From Myotis daubentonii (taxonomy: Eukaryota > Chordata > Mammalia > Chiroptera > Vespertilionidae), in contig NC_081861.1 in assembly GCF_963259705.1 (NCBI RefSeq), forward strand, positions 68,863,623-68,927,622: DNA of 64,000 bases, in the 5' to 3' direction. Under the pieces are notes generated by a model, which had not been told where the DNA came from, did not search any database, and saw only the letters and a list, made by a program, of their open reading frames with translations. The position numbers were made by a program, and so were the translations under genes. Shown here piece by piece: positions 44,925-56,810 of the stretch (positions are counted from its first letter, which is position 1; every line of letters starts with the position of its first letter).

Positions 44925-46856
44925 TCAGTGGCTGCTCCCTGGGTGGCAGTGACTCCTTGGTCTGTGGTTGCTCTTCAGGCGGTTGCGGTACCAGCTGCTC
45001 TTCAGTTGGAAGCAGCTCATCTGGTGGGTGCTGTTCACAGCTGTGGTGGCTCTTCTGGCTGGTGGGGGGCGGTTTCACATACAGCTGCTATTCCTTAGCA
45101 GAGGGTGTGGTGCTCAGGAGGCTGCTGTTGCTTGGATCTGCTGCGTTGATTTAAAGGCAAAGAATACAACACAACAAGGCACCACGTACCATGCACTAAA
45201 CACAAATATATTCACGATATTAATAACCCCAAATAAAGGTGACCACCCGAATTAAGAGAATTAGGGGATAAGGAAGAATGTAGAGAAAAAGATAAAAGAG
45301 AAAAAAGAAAAGAAAAGTAGGGACCAAGAAAAGGAGTGCAAAAATGAAATTGGGTAAAAGAAGGGGGGAAAATAAAAGCGAGAAAAGAAAAGAAAAAAAA
45401 GAGCGAAAAGAGAGAATGAAGTGGAAGAGGGGAAGAGACTCTTAATATGAGGAGAATACTCCTATAGAACTGCTACTAATCCCAGCAAATTCCAGCCACA
45501 GCTCCCTGTATATTGATGCAAACTAGAAACAACCAATAATATAATGATGAAAATAGAATGGAGAACACTAATCCCAAAATAAAATAAAGAGAAAATGAAA
45601 TGGCACTTTAAAAGATGGGAAAATGGTAGCAGTAATAATACTGGTTAAAAATAAGAAGGTAGTAATTAAAAGGGTAAAATTAGGTGATGGAAAAAGAAGA
45701 AAAAAAAGAAAAAAAAGGAAAAAAAGGAAAGAAAAAAAATTGGTTTCTTAGTTAAAAGGTGAAAAAAGAAAAAAAAAATTGCAGTAGTGAAGGTCCTTTG
45801 GTTCGTCTATTCTTCAGTCTCGCTCACCTTTAGTCCTGCCAGGTATTCAGGAGAGTGTTGAGTTTCCCTGCGATACACTGTTCCTCTGTGTTGTAAACCA
45901 CAGTCCTTATTTTAAAGCAGGCCGTATTTGTTTCCCAGACTGCCTTATTTTGTGTTTAGCAAAGAGTCAGTTTGTGGGTCAGCCTCTGGGTGGCAGTGTT
46001 CTGGGATTGGCCTCTGAGGCTATATGGCATTGAAAATCCCTCTATAGGCCAGACCCTGTTAACTCCCAGGGACTGATCAGATTATTTTAATCCTTGATCT
46101 CCTTCAGGGTGGAATCTGGTTGTGGCTGTGTTCCTTGCCTGGGGGCTAGGTAGGGGAGTCCCACCCTCTGGAAAGAATGGCTGCCCCGATCCTGGGCCCA
46201 GGGGTGTCTCAGCACTCAATTCGCTGCCACCTCTCCTGACCCCCCTTCTCTCCTCAGTCTCTCCCCAGATTCCACTCCTCCGCACCCTCTCCCTCTCTTC
46301 AGCACAGGTGAGTGTCTGTATCCGAAATGTCCCATGAACAGGATTCGGTGAGAACAAACAAACAAACGCTGGCTGCGGAAACGGGGAAGGCTTGGTTTCT
46401 GTAAACTCTTCTTTTACGGGCACGGCATGGTCAGGTCAGCTCTTCAGGCTGTCCCCTTTAGGCTCAGTCCTCCGTGATCACAGAACCCAGCTCTCAAATC
46501 CCCCAGTGGCGCCAGGAATCCCGCAGATCTCCTTTCCTCCGTCAGGGGCTGTGCCTGTCCCAAGGGACGTGGCTGCCTGCCACACGGTCTCCCTCCTACC
46601 CTCTGGGCTCAGAGGTCTGGCAAACTTTCCTGCCCAAATCCCTGTTTTTTTTTTGTTTTTTTTTTTTGTTTGTTTTGTTTTTTTTTTTTTTACCTTTCCA
46701 GGGGAGTTCTGCCCTTCGCGGCTGCAAACCATCTCACCAGCTGAGCAATTTCGCCAATTCGGGGTGGGTGTTATTAGTTTCAGCTGCTCACTCCATTTGC
46801 TCAGGGACACGACCTGGGACGCGTCTGCTTATATCGCTGCCATCTTCTTTCTCTTT
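44925..46856 (-). promoter_or_regulatory. L1 5' untranslated region, about 1.9 kb
   Basis: It contains the 5' edge with AAGATGGC, GC-rich blocks (45830-46640), a T-rich run (46643-46692 on the plus strand, A-rich in L1 sense) and a purine-rich tract on the plus strand at 45250-45790, CT-rich in the sense direction. L1 5' regions act as internal RNA polymerase II promoters; activity of this copy is not shown. Confidence 0.7.
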
Positions 46857-46913
46857 GAGAATTTTTTATATCCAAATTTCTTGAGTGACATATAAACCAC
46901 ATCATTTCTTTTT

Positions 46914-46950
46914 CTGCAGTCAAATGCTCTACCACTCAGCTATACCCCCC
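46914..46950 (-). pseudogene. Retroposed 5' half of tRNA-Cys(GCA)
   Basis: Read on the minus strand, 37 nt start GGGGGGTATAGCTGAGTGG and run through the D arm and anticodon stem to ..GACTGCAG, ending in the anticodon loop (anticodon GCA). The T arm, variable loop and 3' half are missing. It is flanked by a perfect 15-bp repeat ACATCATTTCTTTTT at 46899-46913 and 46951-46965. On the minus strand the target reads ATATT/AAAAAG, an L1-endonuclease-type cut site. There is no added poly-A tail. This matches the known class of tailless retropseudogenes, in which 3'-truncated tRNA sequences are inserted by L1. Confidence 0.85.
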
Positions 46951-47175
46951 ACATCATTTCTTTTTAATATACCAGTAAAGGCCTTTCTAGTTTTAAAAAA
47001 ATAATCTTTATATTTTTTGATATTTTCAGAAAATGAGTCATTTAAAGATTAATTTAATATACAAGTTTAGGGATGATTATTCTCATTGATGACTTACCTG
47101 AATATATTAAGTCATTCTTTCAGCTATGCTTAGAGTATAATTATTTAAAATTTATTCAGGGCCATTATATAGATA

Positions 47176-47290
47176 CTAGAGGCCCAATGCACAAAAATTC
47201 GTGCACTGGAGGAGGTTGGGTCCCTCAGCCTGGCTGCACCCTCTCACAATCCGGAACCCCTCAGGTAGGGTCCCGAGGCCTGGCCTGATA
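47176..47290 (-). mobile_element. Helitron 3' end, truncated
   Basis: CTAG at 47176-47179 with the hairpin GTGCACGAATTTTTGTGCAT next to it (minus strand), then typical HeliBat 3' sequence to about 47290. No 5' end was found; the rest is replaced by hAT sequence. Confidence 0.75.
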
Positions 47291-47293
47291 TCA

Positions 47294-47468
47294 GGACTCT
47301 TTGGCCCTTGAGTTTGGTTCTTCCACAAAATACAGACTTCTGCGTACGGGCCACAAAGTTTCAATCACACTGTATGTGTGCGCCCACACGTGGTATTTTG
47401 TGGAAGAGCCACACTCAAGGGGCCAAAGAGCCGCATGTGGCTCACGAGCTGCATTTTGCTGACCACTA
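47294..47468. mobile_element. Palindromic hAT-type MITE, left end truncated
   Basis: Two long inverted arms (about 47297-47333 and 47392-47430) carry CTCTTTGGCCCTTGAG and its near complement, with TTCCACAAAATAC at the inner ends. The right end continues GCATTTTGCTGACCACTA, a hAT-like terminal repeat. The matching left terminal repeat is missing. The inner loop contains GGGCCACAAAGTTTCAATC. Confidence 0.7.
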
Positions 47469-47814
47469 TCCTAGGTGGTGTATCAGAAAAGATATTGCTA
47501 CCACATATGTCTGATATTTTGCTGCCTATGGATTCTTCTAAGATTTTGATGGATTCCCATCATACATTTAAGTCCTTTTATCCATTTTGAGTTTATTTTT
47601 GTGTATGGTGTAAGTTGGTGGTCTAGTTTCATTTTTTTTGCATGTATCTGTCCAATTTTTCCAACACCATTTATTGAAGAAACTGTTTTAACTGCATTGT
47701 ATAGTCTTGCCTACATTGTAAATATTAATTGAGCATAACAGCTTGGGTCAATTTCTGGGTTCTCTGTTTCTTTGCATTGGTCTATATGTCTGTACTTGTG
47801 GCAGTGACAGGCAG

Positions 47815-49864
47815 TTTTTTTTTATTAGTTAAGGTATTAAAAATGTGTCCTCATCCCCCCCATTAACCTCTAATCCCCCCCCCCACTCCCCGCACACTCA
47901 TGCTCCAATTCCCCTCCTGTCCATGTACATTGGTTTGGTTTATATACATGTATACAAGTATTTCAGGTGATCTCTTCCCCTTACCCCCTCCCTCCCCTAC
48001 TTTCCTTCTGGGGATTGATAGCCTGATCACAGTTTCTCAGTCTTTGGATCAGTCCCTTTTCATAAGTCTATGTTGTTCTCTATAATCCATAAATGAGTGA
48101 GATAATGTGGTATTTATCTTTCTCTGAATGGCTTATTTCATTTAGCATAATGCTCTCCAGTTCCATCCATGCTGTTGCAAAAGGCAAGAGTTTCTTCTTT
48201 TTTACCGCAGCATAGTATTCCATTGTGTAGATGTACCACGGTTTTCTAATCCACTCATCTGCTGATGGGCACTTAGGCTGTTTCCAAATCTTCGCTATGG
48301 TGAATTGTGCTGCTATGAACATAAGGGTGCATATATCCTTTCTGATTGGCGTTTCTGGTTTCTTGGGATATATTCCTAGTAGTGGGATCACTGGGTCAAA
48401 TGGGAGTTCCATTTTTAGATTTTTGAGGAAGCTCCATACTGTTCTCCACAGTGGCTGCACCAGTCTGCGTTCCCACCAGCAGTGCAGAAGGGTTCCTTTT
48501 TCTCCACATCCTCTCCAACACTTTTTGTTTGTTGATTTGTTGATGACAGCAATTCTGACACGTGTGAGATGATAACGCATTGTCGTTTTGATTTGCATCT
48601 CTCGTATAATTAGTGACTTTGAGCATGTTTTCATATCTTTCAGCCTTCTGTATATCCTCTTTCAAAAAGTGTCTATCTAGGTCCGTTATCCATTTTTTTT
48701 ATTGGATTGTTTATCTTCCTTTTGTTAAGTTTCATGAGATCCCTGTAAATGTTGGAGATTAAACCCTTATCGGTGGTATCATTGGCAAATATGTTCTCCC
48801 ATGTAGTGGGTATTCTTGTTGTTTTGTTGATGGTTTCCTTTGCTGTGCAAAAGCTTTTTGTTTTGATGTAGTCCCATTTGTTTATTTTCTCTTTAGTTTC
48901 CATTGCCCTAGGAGCATTTTCAGAGAAGAAATTCCTTCGGCATATGTTTGCAATTTCGCTGCCTGTGGGTTACTCTAGTATTTTTATGGTTTCCCTTCTT
49001 ACGTTTAAGTCTTTTATCCATTTTGAGTTTATTTTTGTGTATGGTGTGAGTTGGTGGTCTAGTTTCATCTTTTTGCATGTATCTGTCCAATTTTCCCAAC
49101 ACCATTTATTGAAGAGACTGTCTTGACTCCATTGTATGCTCTTGCGTCCTTTGTCGAATATTAATTGGGCATAGTCATTTGGGTTGATTTCTGGGGTCTC
49201 TATTCTATTCCATTGATCTATATGTCTGTTCTTGTGCCAGTACCAAGCTGTTTTAAGAACAGTGGCTTGTAATACAGTTTGATATCTGGTATTGAGATCC
49301 CACCTACTTTGTTCTTCTTTCTCAGGATTGCTGCAGCTATTCAGGGTCTTTTTTTATTCCAGATGAATTTTTGGAACATTAGTTCTAGATCTGTAAAATA
49401 TGCCATTGCTATTTTAATGGGGATTGCAGTGAATCTATAGATTGCTTTGGGTAGTATGGACATCTTGATGATGTTGATTTCTACCAATCCATGAACACGG
49501 TATGTTCTTCCATCTGTTTATGTCTTCCTCTATCTCTTTTTTCAGTGTCCTGTAGTTTTTTGCATATAAGCCTTTTACCTCCTTAGTTAAGTTTATTCCT
49601 AGGTATCATAAATTTTTTGGTGCGATGGTAAATGGGATTGCTTTTTTAGTTTCACTTTCTGTAAGTTCACTATTGGTGTAAAGAAATGCCATCAATTTCT
49701 TGGCATTAATTTTGTATCCTGCTACATTGCCGAATTCATTTATTAAGTGTAATAATTTTTTGATGGAGTCTTTAGGGTTCTCTATGTACAGTATCATGTC
49801 ATCTGCAAATAAGGACAGTTTTACTTCTTCTTTTCCAATCTGGATGCCTTTTATTTCTTCTTCT
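47815..49864 (-). mobile_element. 5'-truncated L1 nested in the older L1
   Basis: Minus-strand ORF2 from just after the reverse-transcriptase catalytic region to the 3' untranslated region, with a T run (poly-A) at 47815-47824. A 10-bp duplication TGACAGGCAG lies at 47805-47814 and 49865-49874. Removing it restores the older L1 across CAGTGACAGGCAG/CTTTGAGAACAGG. The late ORF2 frame (48080-48634) stays open for 184 residues with an intact cysteine motif. Confidence 0.92.
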
Positions 49865-49874
49865 TGACAGGCAG

Positions 49875-52766
49875 CTTTGAGAACAGGAGGTTTGTAATAT
49901 TGCTTGATATCTGGTATTGTGATCCCTCTAACTTGTTATTCTTTCTTGAGATTGCCGTAGCTATTTGAGGTCTTTCTTTGTTCCATATGAATTTTTGGAG
50001 TTTGTTGTAGGTTGGTGAAATATGCCGTTGGTATATTAATGGGGATTGCATTAAATCTATAGATTGCTTTGGGTAGTATGAATATTTTAATGATGTTGAT
50101 TCTACCAATCCATGAACACGGAATATTCTTCCATTTATTTATGTCTTCCTCTATCTTTTTTTTCAATAACTTTTAGTTTTCCAAGTTTAGGTCTTTTACC
50201 TCCTTAGTTAAGTTTATTCCTAGGTATCTTATTTTTGTTGTTGCTATGGTAAATGGGAATTTTTTGTTCATTTCTTTTCTGTGAGTTCACTATTGGTGTA
50301 TAAAAAATCCATTGATTTCTGGGTGTTAATTTTGCATCCTGCTACATTGCCGAATTCATTTATTAAATCTAATATTTTTTGATGGACTCTTTAAAGTTTT
50401 CTGTGTAAAATATCATGTAATCTGTGAATAATGACAGTTGTATTATTTCTTTTCCAATTTGGATGCCTTATATTTCTTTTCTTGTCAGATTGCTATGGCT
50501 AGCACTTCTAGTACTATGTTGAACAGGAGTGGCAAAAGTGAGCATCCCTATCTTGTTCCTGTTTTTTAGGGGAAGTGATTTTAGATTTTGTCCATTGAAT
50601 ATGATGTTGGCTGTAGTTTTGTAATATGAGCTGTTTATTATGTTGAGTTGTGACCCCTCTAATCCCACTTCGCTCAGATTTTTTGTCAAGAAAGGATGTT
50701 GGATTTTGTCAAATGCCTTTTCTGAATCAATTGATATGATTGTGTGATTTTTGTCTCTCAATTTGTTTATGTGATACATTACATTTATTTATTTGTGGAT
50801 ATTGTACTATCCTTGCATCCCTGGAATAAAGCTCACTTGGTCATAGTGTGTGATCATTCAAATGTAATGCTGGATCCGATTTGCTAGAATTTTATTGAGG
50901 GTTTTAGCATCTATGTTCATCAGAGATATTGGCCTGTAATTCTTTCTTTGTAGTGTCTTTATCTGGTTTTGGGATTAAGGTAATGTTGGCTTCATAGAAA
51001 GAGCTTGGAAGTGTTCCTTCCTCTTGAATTTTTTGGAATAGTCTGAGGAGGATCGGTTTTAGTTTTTCTTTGAATGTTTTTTAAAACTCCCATGTGAAGA
51101 TGTCTGGCCCTGGGCTTTTGTTTGCTGGAAGTTTTTTGATGACTGCTTCAGTTTCTTCCATAGTTATCGGCCTATTCAGGTTTTTAGGTCCTTGATTGAG
51201 TTTTGGAAGCTTATTTTTTTCTAGGAATATGTGCATTTCCTCCAGGTTGTCTAGTTTATTGGAATAGAGTTGTTCATAGTATTTTTTTAACAATCGTTAG
51301 GATTTCTGTGGTGTCTGTTGTTATTTTGCCTCTTTCATTTCTGATTTTGCTTATTTGGGTCCTCTCTCTTTGCTTCTTGTGAGCCTGGCTAGAGGTTCAT
51401 CAATCTTGTTTATTCTTTCAAAGAACGAGCTCTTGGTTTCATTGATCTTCTGTTCTGTTGTTTTTGTTGTTTGTTTGTTTTGTCTCTATGTCACTTATTT
51501 CCACTCTTTATTATTTCCTTTTTTCTGCTCACTCTGGGCTTTTCTTGTTGCTCTCTTTCTAAATCTTTAGATTGTAGAATTAGATAATTTATTACTAGTT
51601 TTTGTTTGTTTGTTTGTTTTTAGTTAGGCCTGTAATGCTATGAACTTTCTTCTCAGGACTGCTTTCACTGTGTCTCATAGATTTTGTATTGTTGTATTTT
51701 CATCATTTATTCTCAGGATTTTTTTTTAATTTCTTCTTTGATGTCTTGTGTAACACAATCATAGTTTTTTAAAAATATATATATTTTATTGATCTTTTTA
51801 CAGAGAGGAAGGGAGAAGGAGAGTGATAGAGAGTTAGAAACATCAATGAGAGAGAACATCAATTCAGCTGCTTCCTGCACACTCCCTACTGGGATGTGCC
51901 CACAACCAAGGCACATGCCCTTGACCAGAATCGAACCTGGGACCCTTCAATCTTCAGGCCGACACTCTATCCACTGAGCCAAACTGGTCAGGGCCACAAT
52001 CATAGTTAAATAACATGGTACTTAGCCTCAAAGTTTTAAATTTTTTTTTATTTCTTTGATTCTAGTTTATTTCTAATAGTATTTCATTATGATCTTAGAA
52101 GATGCTTGTTATGATTTCTATCTACTTGAATTTGAAGAGCCTTTGCCTGTGTTCTAATATATTGTCTATCTTTGAAAATTTTTCATGTGTACTTGTGAAA
52201 AATGTATAGTCTGTGGCTTTGGAGTGAAATGTTCTGAAGATGTCAATTAAGTCCATCTGATCTAGTGAGTCATTTAAAATTGTGTCTCTGCCAATTTTTT
52301 GTCTAGAGGATTTATCCAGTGATGTTAATGGGGTATTAAAGTCTCCTACTATGATTGTATTGCTGTAGATCTCTCCCTTGATATCTTCCATACATTTTTA
52401 TGTATGTGGGTGCTCCTGCATTGGGTGCATATATGTTTACCAAGGCTATATCCTCTTGTTGTATCAATTATTTTAGTATTATGAAGTGGCCTTCCTTCTT
52501 TTGTTATAACCTTCACTTTGAGGTCTATTTTGTCAGATATAAGAATTGCTACCCCAGCTTTTTTTTTTTATTCCCATGTGCCTGAAAAGTATTTTTCCAA
52601 CCCTTCACTTTCAGTCTCTGTGAGTACCTTTTTTTGAGGTGGGCCTCTTATAGACAGCATATATATCATGTTTTCTTATCCATTCAGCCACTTTATATCT
52701 TTTTATTGGATCATTTAGTCCATTTACGTTTAAAGATATTATTGATAAGTACTTGTTTGCAGCCAT
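49875..52766 (-). pseudogene. L1 ORF2 remnant of the older L1
   Basis: Start near 52766 (complement of GCAGCCAT). Endonuclease pieces VGDFNTPLTSLDK (near 52330) and IDNILEHRQ are legible, then [11 protein letters not shown] (near 51120) and [15 protein letters not shown] (near 50700). A VES SINE splits the domain between endonuclease and reverse transcriptase. Many stops; inactive. Confidence 0.82.
51767..51994 (-). mobile_element. VES-type SINE
   Basis: Minus-strand tRNA-like head (CCCTGACCAGTTTGGCTCAG), body and A-rich tail, bounded by the 13-bp duplication CACAATCATAGTT at 51754-51766 and 51995-52007. Confidence 0.93.
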
Positions 52767-52819
52767 TTCTATTCTTTATGCCTGTTTTCCTTTTTCCATT
52801 TCTATTTCTTCATTTTAAA

Positions 52820-53590
52820 ATAGTCCCTTTAGCATTTCTTGCATTGCTTGTTTGGTAGTGGTAAATTCCATTAGGCTTTTTTTTTTTTTTTTTTCCTGAG
52901 AAGCTCTGGATTTCCCTTTCCATTATGAATGATAGCCTTGCTGGATAGAATATTCTTGGATTCAGTCCCTTGCTTTGCATCAATTTTTACACTACATTCC
53001 ATTCCCTTCTGGACTCATATTTTTCTGTTGAGAAATCATTTGATAATCCAATGGGAGAGCCTTTGTAAATAACTATCTGTCTCTCGCTTACAGCCTTTAA
53101 GATTCTCTTTGTCTTTAATGTTTGCCATTGTAATTACCATGTGTCTTTGTGTGTCTTTTTGAGTTCATATTGATTGGGATTCTCTGTGCTTGTGTGACAT
53201 TTTTCTCCCCAAAATCAGGGAAGATTTCTTTCATTATTTCTTCAACAATATTGTCTAATCCTTGCCCCTCTTCTTGTCTTTCTGGCACCAGTATTATATG
53301 TATATTACTTCATTTCATGTTCTATAAAATCTCCCTTAGGCTCTCCTCCTGTTTTCTAATTTTTTTTCTCCAATAGCTATTCAGATTGGGTGTTTCACTG
53401 CCCTATCTTCTCACTCACTAATTCGGTCTTCACTTCTTCTAGGAAACTTTCCATTGTGTTTTTTATTGTAGCCATATCACTTTTTATTTCCTCTTGATTC
53501 TTACATAACTTGCTGATTTTCTCATCCATCCAGTTTATGAACTGTATGACCCTTATTCTGAATTCTTTTTCTGACACATTGCATGCCGCT
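52820..53590 (-). pseudogene. L1 ORF1 remnant of the older L1
   Basis: The clearest part is MSEKEFRIRVIQFINWMDEK (near 53575) followed by coiled-coil sequence. A degraded RNA-binding part runs to about 52840. Broken by stops and small deletions. Confidence 0.78.
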
Positions 53591-55118
53591 GTTTCATTTA
53601 GTTCCTTTTCTGGTGAATCTGTTTTTTTCTTTCCTTGGGGGTTGTTTGACTCCCCATTTTTGCTGTCTCTTTCTGGCCCTTGATGTCCTGCTTGAAGTTT
53701 TAGGGGTTGAAGACCCTATCAGGGCAATGGTCCAGAAATTGTTAGCCCAGAGGCTGGGTCTTCCATAAGTCTCACAACTCTATCGTCTCTGCTCTGAGTG
53801 TATCCACCTCTCCCACTGATCTGGCCCCTCAGTTGTCTGTTTCAGATGCTTTGGGTGGTGGAAGTATGTGCACAGTTCCTCTGATGTGAAACTCCCTGTG
53901 AGGACTGAGAACCCTCTGGCATGAAGTTTTCTGTGCAGCCTGGCACCTGTGGCAGGGTGGCACTCTAGGTCCCTCTGGCAATGCATCTGCAGCACGGCCC
54001 TGTGGTCCCTGCATGGGCACACCAGCTGCCTTCAGGTCACCCCAGCAGCTCTTATTTATGGCCTGTTGTGTGGCATGTGCTGAGTTGCTCTGAGTAGCCT
54101 CTGCAGGACTATCCCAGAGGCCAGGGAGAAGTGGGTGTGTGTTTCTCTGGGTCACATAGTCCCTACTTTCTTGTAGCCCTGAACAAGACATGTACTGGGT
54201 TGCTCCAGTTTGCCCCTCCTTAGTGTGGAGTGGGGTGGGTTGCCCTGGTCACTCAGTCTGAGATCCCCGTGGCCTGAGTTGAGTATGTGAGCTAGGCTAC
54301 TCCAGATTGCCCCAGCAGCAAGACCCTGAGCTAGGGGTGGAATGGGAGTGGGTTTCTCTGTGTTGCACAGTCCGACTTTCTTGTAGCCAGGAGTGAGAAG
54401 TGCACTGGGTTGCTTCAGTTTGCCCCTCCTCAGTGTAGAGTGGGGGTGGGTTCACCTGAATCACTCAGTCCACGCTCCCCTGTCATCCAGAATGAGGTGC
54501 ATGCTCCCCTGTTGCCTGGATTGAGGTACAGATTGGGTTGCTCCAGATGGAGCCAGCAGGACTGTCCCAGGAACTGGGGTGGAGCATGGTTTGCTCTGGG
54601 TTGCACAGTCAGATCTTCCCTGTGGCATGCCCAGCTCACCCTGAGTTTCCCTGGCTCACCCTGACAGCAAGTCCTGATGCTGGGTGTGGAATGGGTGCTG
54701 GGTGGCTATGGGTCAGGCTAGTAGCATGGTTCTGGGGTCCAGGCCAAGGGTGGGGTATAAGGTTCCCCCTGGCTTGTACTCACTGCAGGGTCTTAGAGCT
54801 GGATCCTTGGACACTGGGTCCCAGCGAGGTGGTGAAGAAGCCTGTTGCGGGAGTTCACTCTGGCGGTGTGCACTTCCTATAGACATCGGCGAGCATGCCA
54901 GGAGGTACTGTGCCACTCACTGCTGGGGCATGGTGGTGGTTCCACCTGGGTTATGGCTGGCAAGTAGCATTCTCTAGGCATCCTCTGCCTTTCCTTATTG
55001 AAAATTGTCTAATTTGTTAATTCAGGGTGGATGTTCTCCCATTTATTTGCTTTCCTGGCCTGGAACTAGGAGGAGGTGCACTACAGTGCTGCCTATTCGG
55101 CCACCATTTTTCTCTCTT
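53590..55118 (-). promoter_or_regulatory. L1 5' untranslated region, about 1.5 kb, GC-rich
   Basis: Contains imperfect repeats of a segment beginning with the complement of TGGGTTGCTCCAGTTTGCCC (copies near 54201, 54409 and a relative near 54535). This 5' region differs from those of the L1s at 1086, 41381 and 57868. Confidence 0.6.
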
Positions 55119-55119
55119 C

Positions 55120-55435
55120 CCCTCATCAATATATTTATTTAATGTCTTATATTTTGCAGAGTTGAGGTCTTTAACCTTCTTGTTTAAGTTTATTCCTAGA
55201 TATTCTATTATTCTTGATGCTATTATAAATGTGATTATTTTCTGCATTTCTCCTTCTGATTCATTATTATTGTATAAGAATGCAACAGATTTATTTATAT
55301 CAATTTTGTGTCCTATTACTTTACTGAATTATTTTATGAATTATATTAATTTTTGGTGGATTCTTTAGGGTTTTATATATATAGTATCATGTCATCTGAA
55401 AATAGTGTTAGTTTTTCTATGTGTTTGTTTTAAAA
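55120..55435 (-). mobile_element. Old L1 fragment (ORF2 mid region)
   Basis: Complement carries AGTTTATTCCTAGATATTCT and ATAGTATCATGTCATCTG, which flank the reverse-transcriptase end in L1. The longer L1 upstream inserted into or next to it. Confidence 0.7.
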
Positions 55436-56810
55436 TTTACACTAGGAACATTGATTTTATATTTACAATACCTTTTAGTTATTGTGTTTTTATTTTCCTT
55501 ATTGCATTTATTAAGAATTACTATCACTCTCAATTATTTATCATTACATGATTTTAGCAAACACACACTATGGTACATGTAAAACAGGAATATTATTATT
55601 TTCTTTTTTATAAAGATAATTCCCTCATCCAGTAGGATGAGTATTCATTTTTTAGAAATTATTTTCAATTACAGTTGAAATACAATATTCTATTAGTTTT
55701 CTGTTTATAACACAGTGATTAGATATTTATGTACCTTGTGAAGTGAGGTATATAATTATTCTGAAATAATTTTGAAAATTATTCTTAATATAAAAAGCAC
55801 CATTATGGAACTTTATTTAATTAACAGTGTATTTCCTGATATTATTTACATTTTAATTTCAGGTTTTCTCTAAGATCCAATTTCCACTTAAAATAAATCT
55901 AACTATGAAGTCTGCCAATCAAGATAAACTTTCAGCAGTAATATTTTTTTGTCCACAGTCCAAATGATTTTAAAGGTAATATATTTCTGTAGGCTCAGTT
56001 AGGAATTTTCAAAAAGTTGTGTAATCATAATTACCTTTAAACAAGGGGTCATAATTATAAAAGAAAGTTCATGTTCTTGCATTTGATGGCATGCAGTACA
56101 TGTTGAAATAAATTGATATAGGAAAATAATGCTGCAATAATTTTACTTTGCTCTTCCACTTTTCATAAATTTCAGCTGTAACTTTTCCTCAGACTTGAAG
56201 ATGCAGAAGGAGGAAGATCTAGAGGAGTTAAAGAAGACATAAAAAAAAGGCCTACAGCTGGACTGACTCATGCTCAATCTCACAAACGCAATTACAGATT
56301 CAATAATAAAAGCATTTTTTACACTTCTCTATTATCTCCTTAACCACTAAACCCATATCACATGTGTCCCATAATGTTTTTTTATACAGTGGGCATTCTA
56401 ATAATTACATTAATGCCTGTAGAGAGAGGTGACTGATATAATGGGCCATACAAATCAGCAATAAGACTGCCTGAAGATAGTGTTCAAATTGGATAAGCCA
56501 GGAGATCAGTTACTGTGATGAGCCATAACCCTGTACACAATATACAATCTTCATTCAAGTTATATCAGTTCCCCTTTATTCCATGAATATCTCTGCTCAT
56601 TCTTGTCTCTGCAACTTTTCTTGTTATTCATATCTCCAAGAACTCTTTTTAACCTTGATTTTTTAAAGCATGCCTTCTGTTGTAAGTTACACATTTTTCA
56701 AGGAGCCTTCCTATGTCAATCTTTACTAGTAAATGTCTACTTCTTTTGAACTATTGATAGTATTTTAAGTGTACACCATACAGTTTAGCAAACAATTTTA
56801 TATTATAAAT
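55436..56810. other. Unique AT-rich DNA
   Basis: No recognised repeat. One weak terminal-exon-like layout at 56193-56310 is described in the findings. Confidence 0.55.

Larger units (their letters stand above)
41381..46856 (-). mobile_element. L1 with complete 5' end, ORF2 deletion and solo LTR
   Basis: Flanked by an 11-bp duplication GAGAATTTTTT at 41370-41380 and 46857-46867. On the minus strand it starts AGAGAAAGAAGATGGCAGCG, with a YY1-like AAGATGGC at the 5' edge as in human L1. A 1.9-kb 5' untranslated region, a long ORF1, ORF2 and the 3' end follow. ORF2 lacks its central part: the sequence jumps at about 43378 from the endonuclease domain to late ORF2. A solo LTR (42123-42718) is inserted near the ORF2 3' end. 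It cannot move on its own. Confidence 0.92.
47469..55118 (-). mobile_element. Old L1 with complete 5' region, 3' end lost, heavily interrupted
   Basis: On the minus strand it starts near 55118 with AGAGAGAAAAATGGTGGCCG (a YY1-like motif), has a 1.5-kb 5' untranslated region (to about 53590), ORF1 (to about 52820), ORF2 (from 52766) and ends abruptly in late ORF2 at 47469, next to the hAT MITE. A younger L1 (47815-49864) and a VES SINE (51767-51994) are inserted. Frames are short, so the copy is older than the other long L1s. Confidence 0.8.

Noticed and set aside
46474..46895. Frames with F-rich runs near the T tract
   Set aside because: These lie in the L1 5' untranslated region, and the phenylalanine run is a T-rich stretch.
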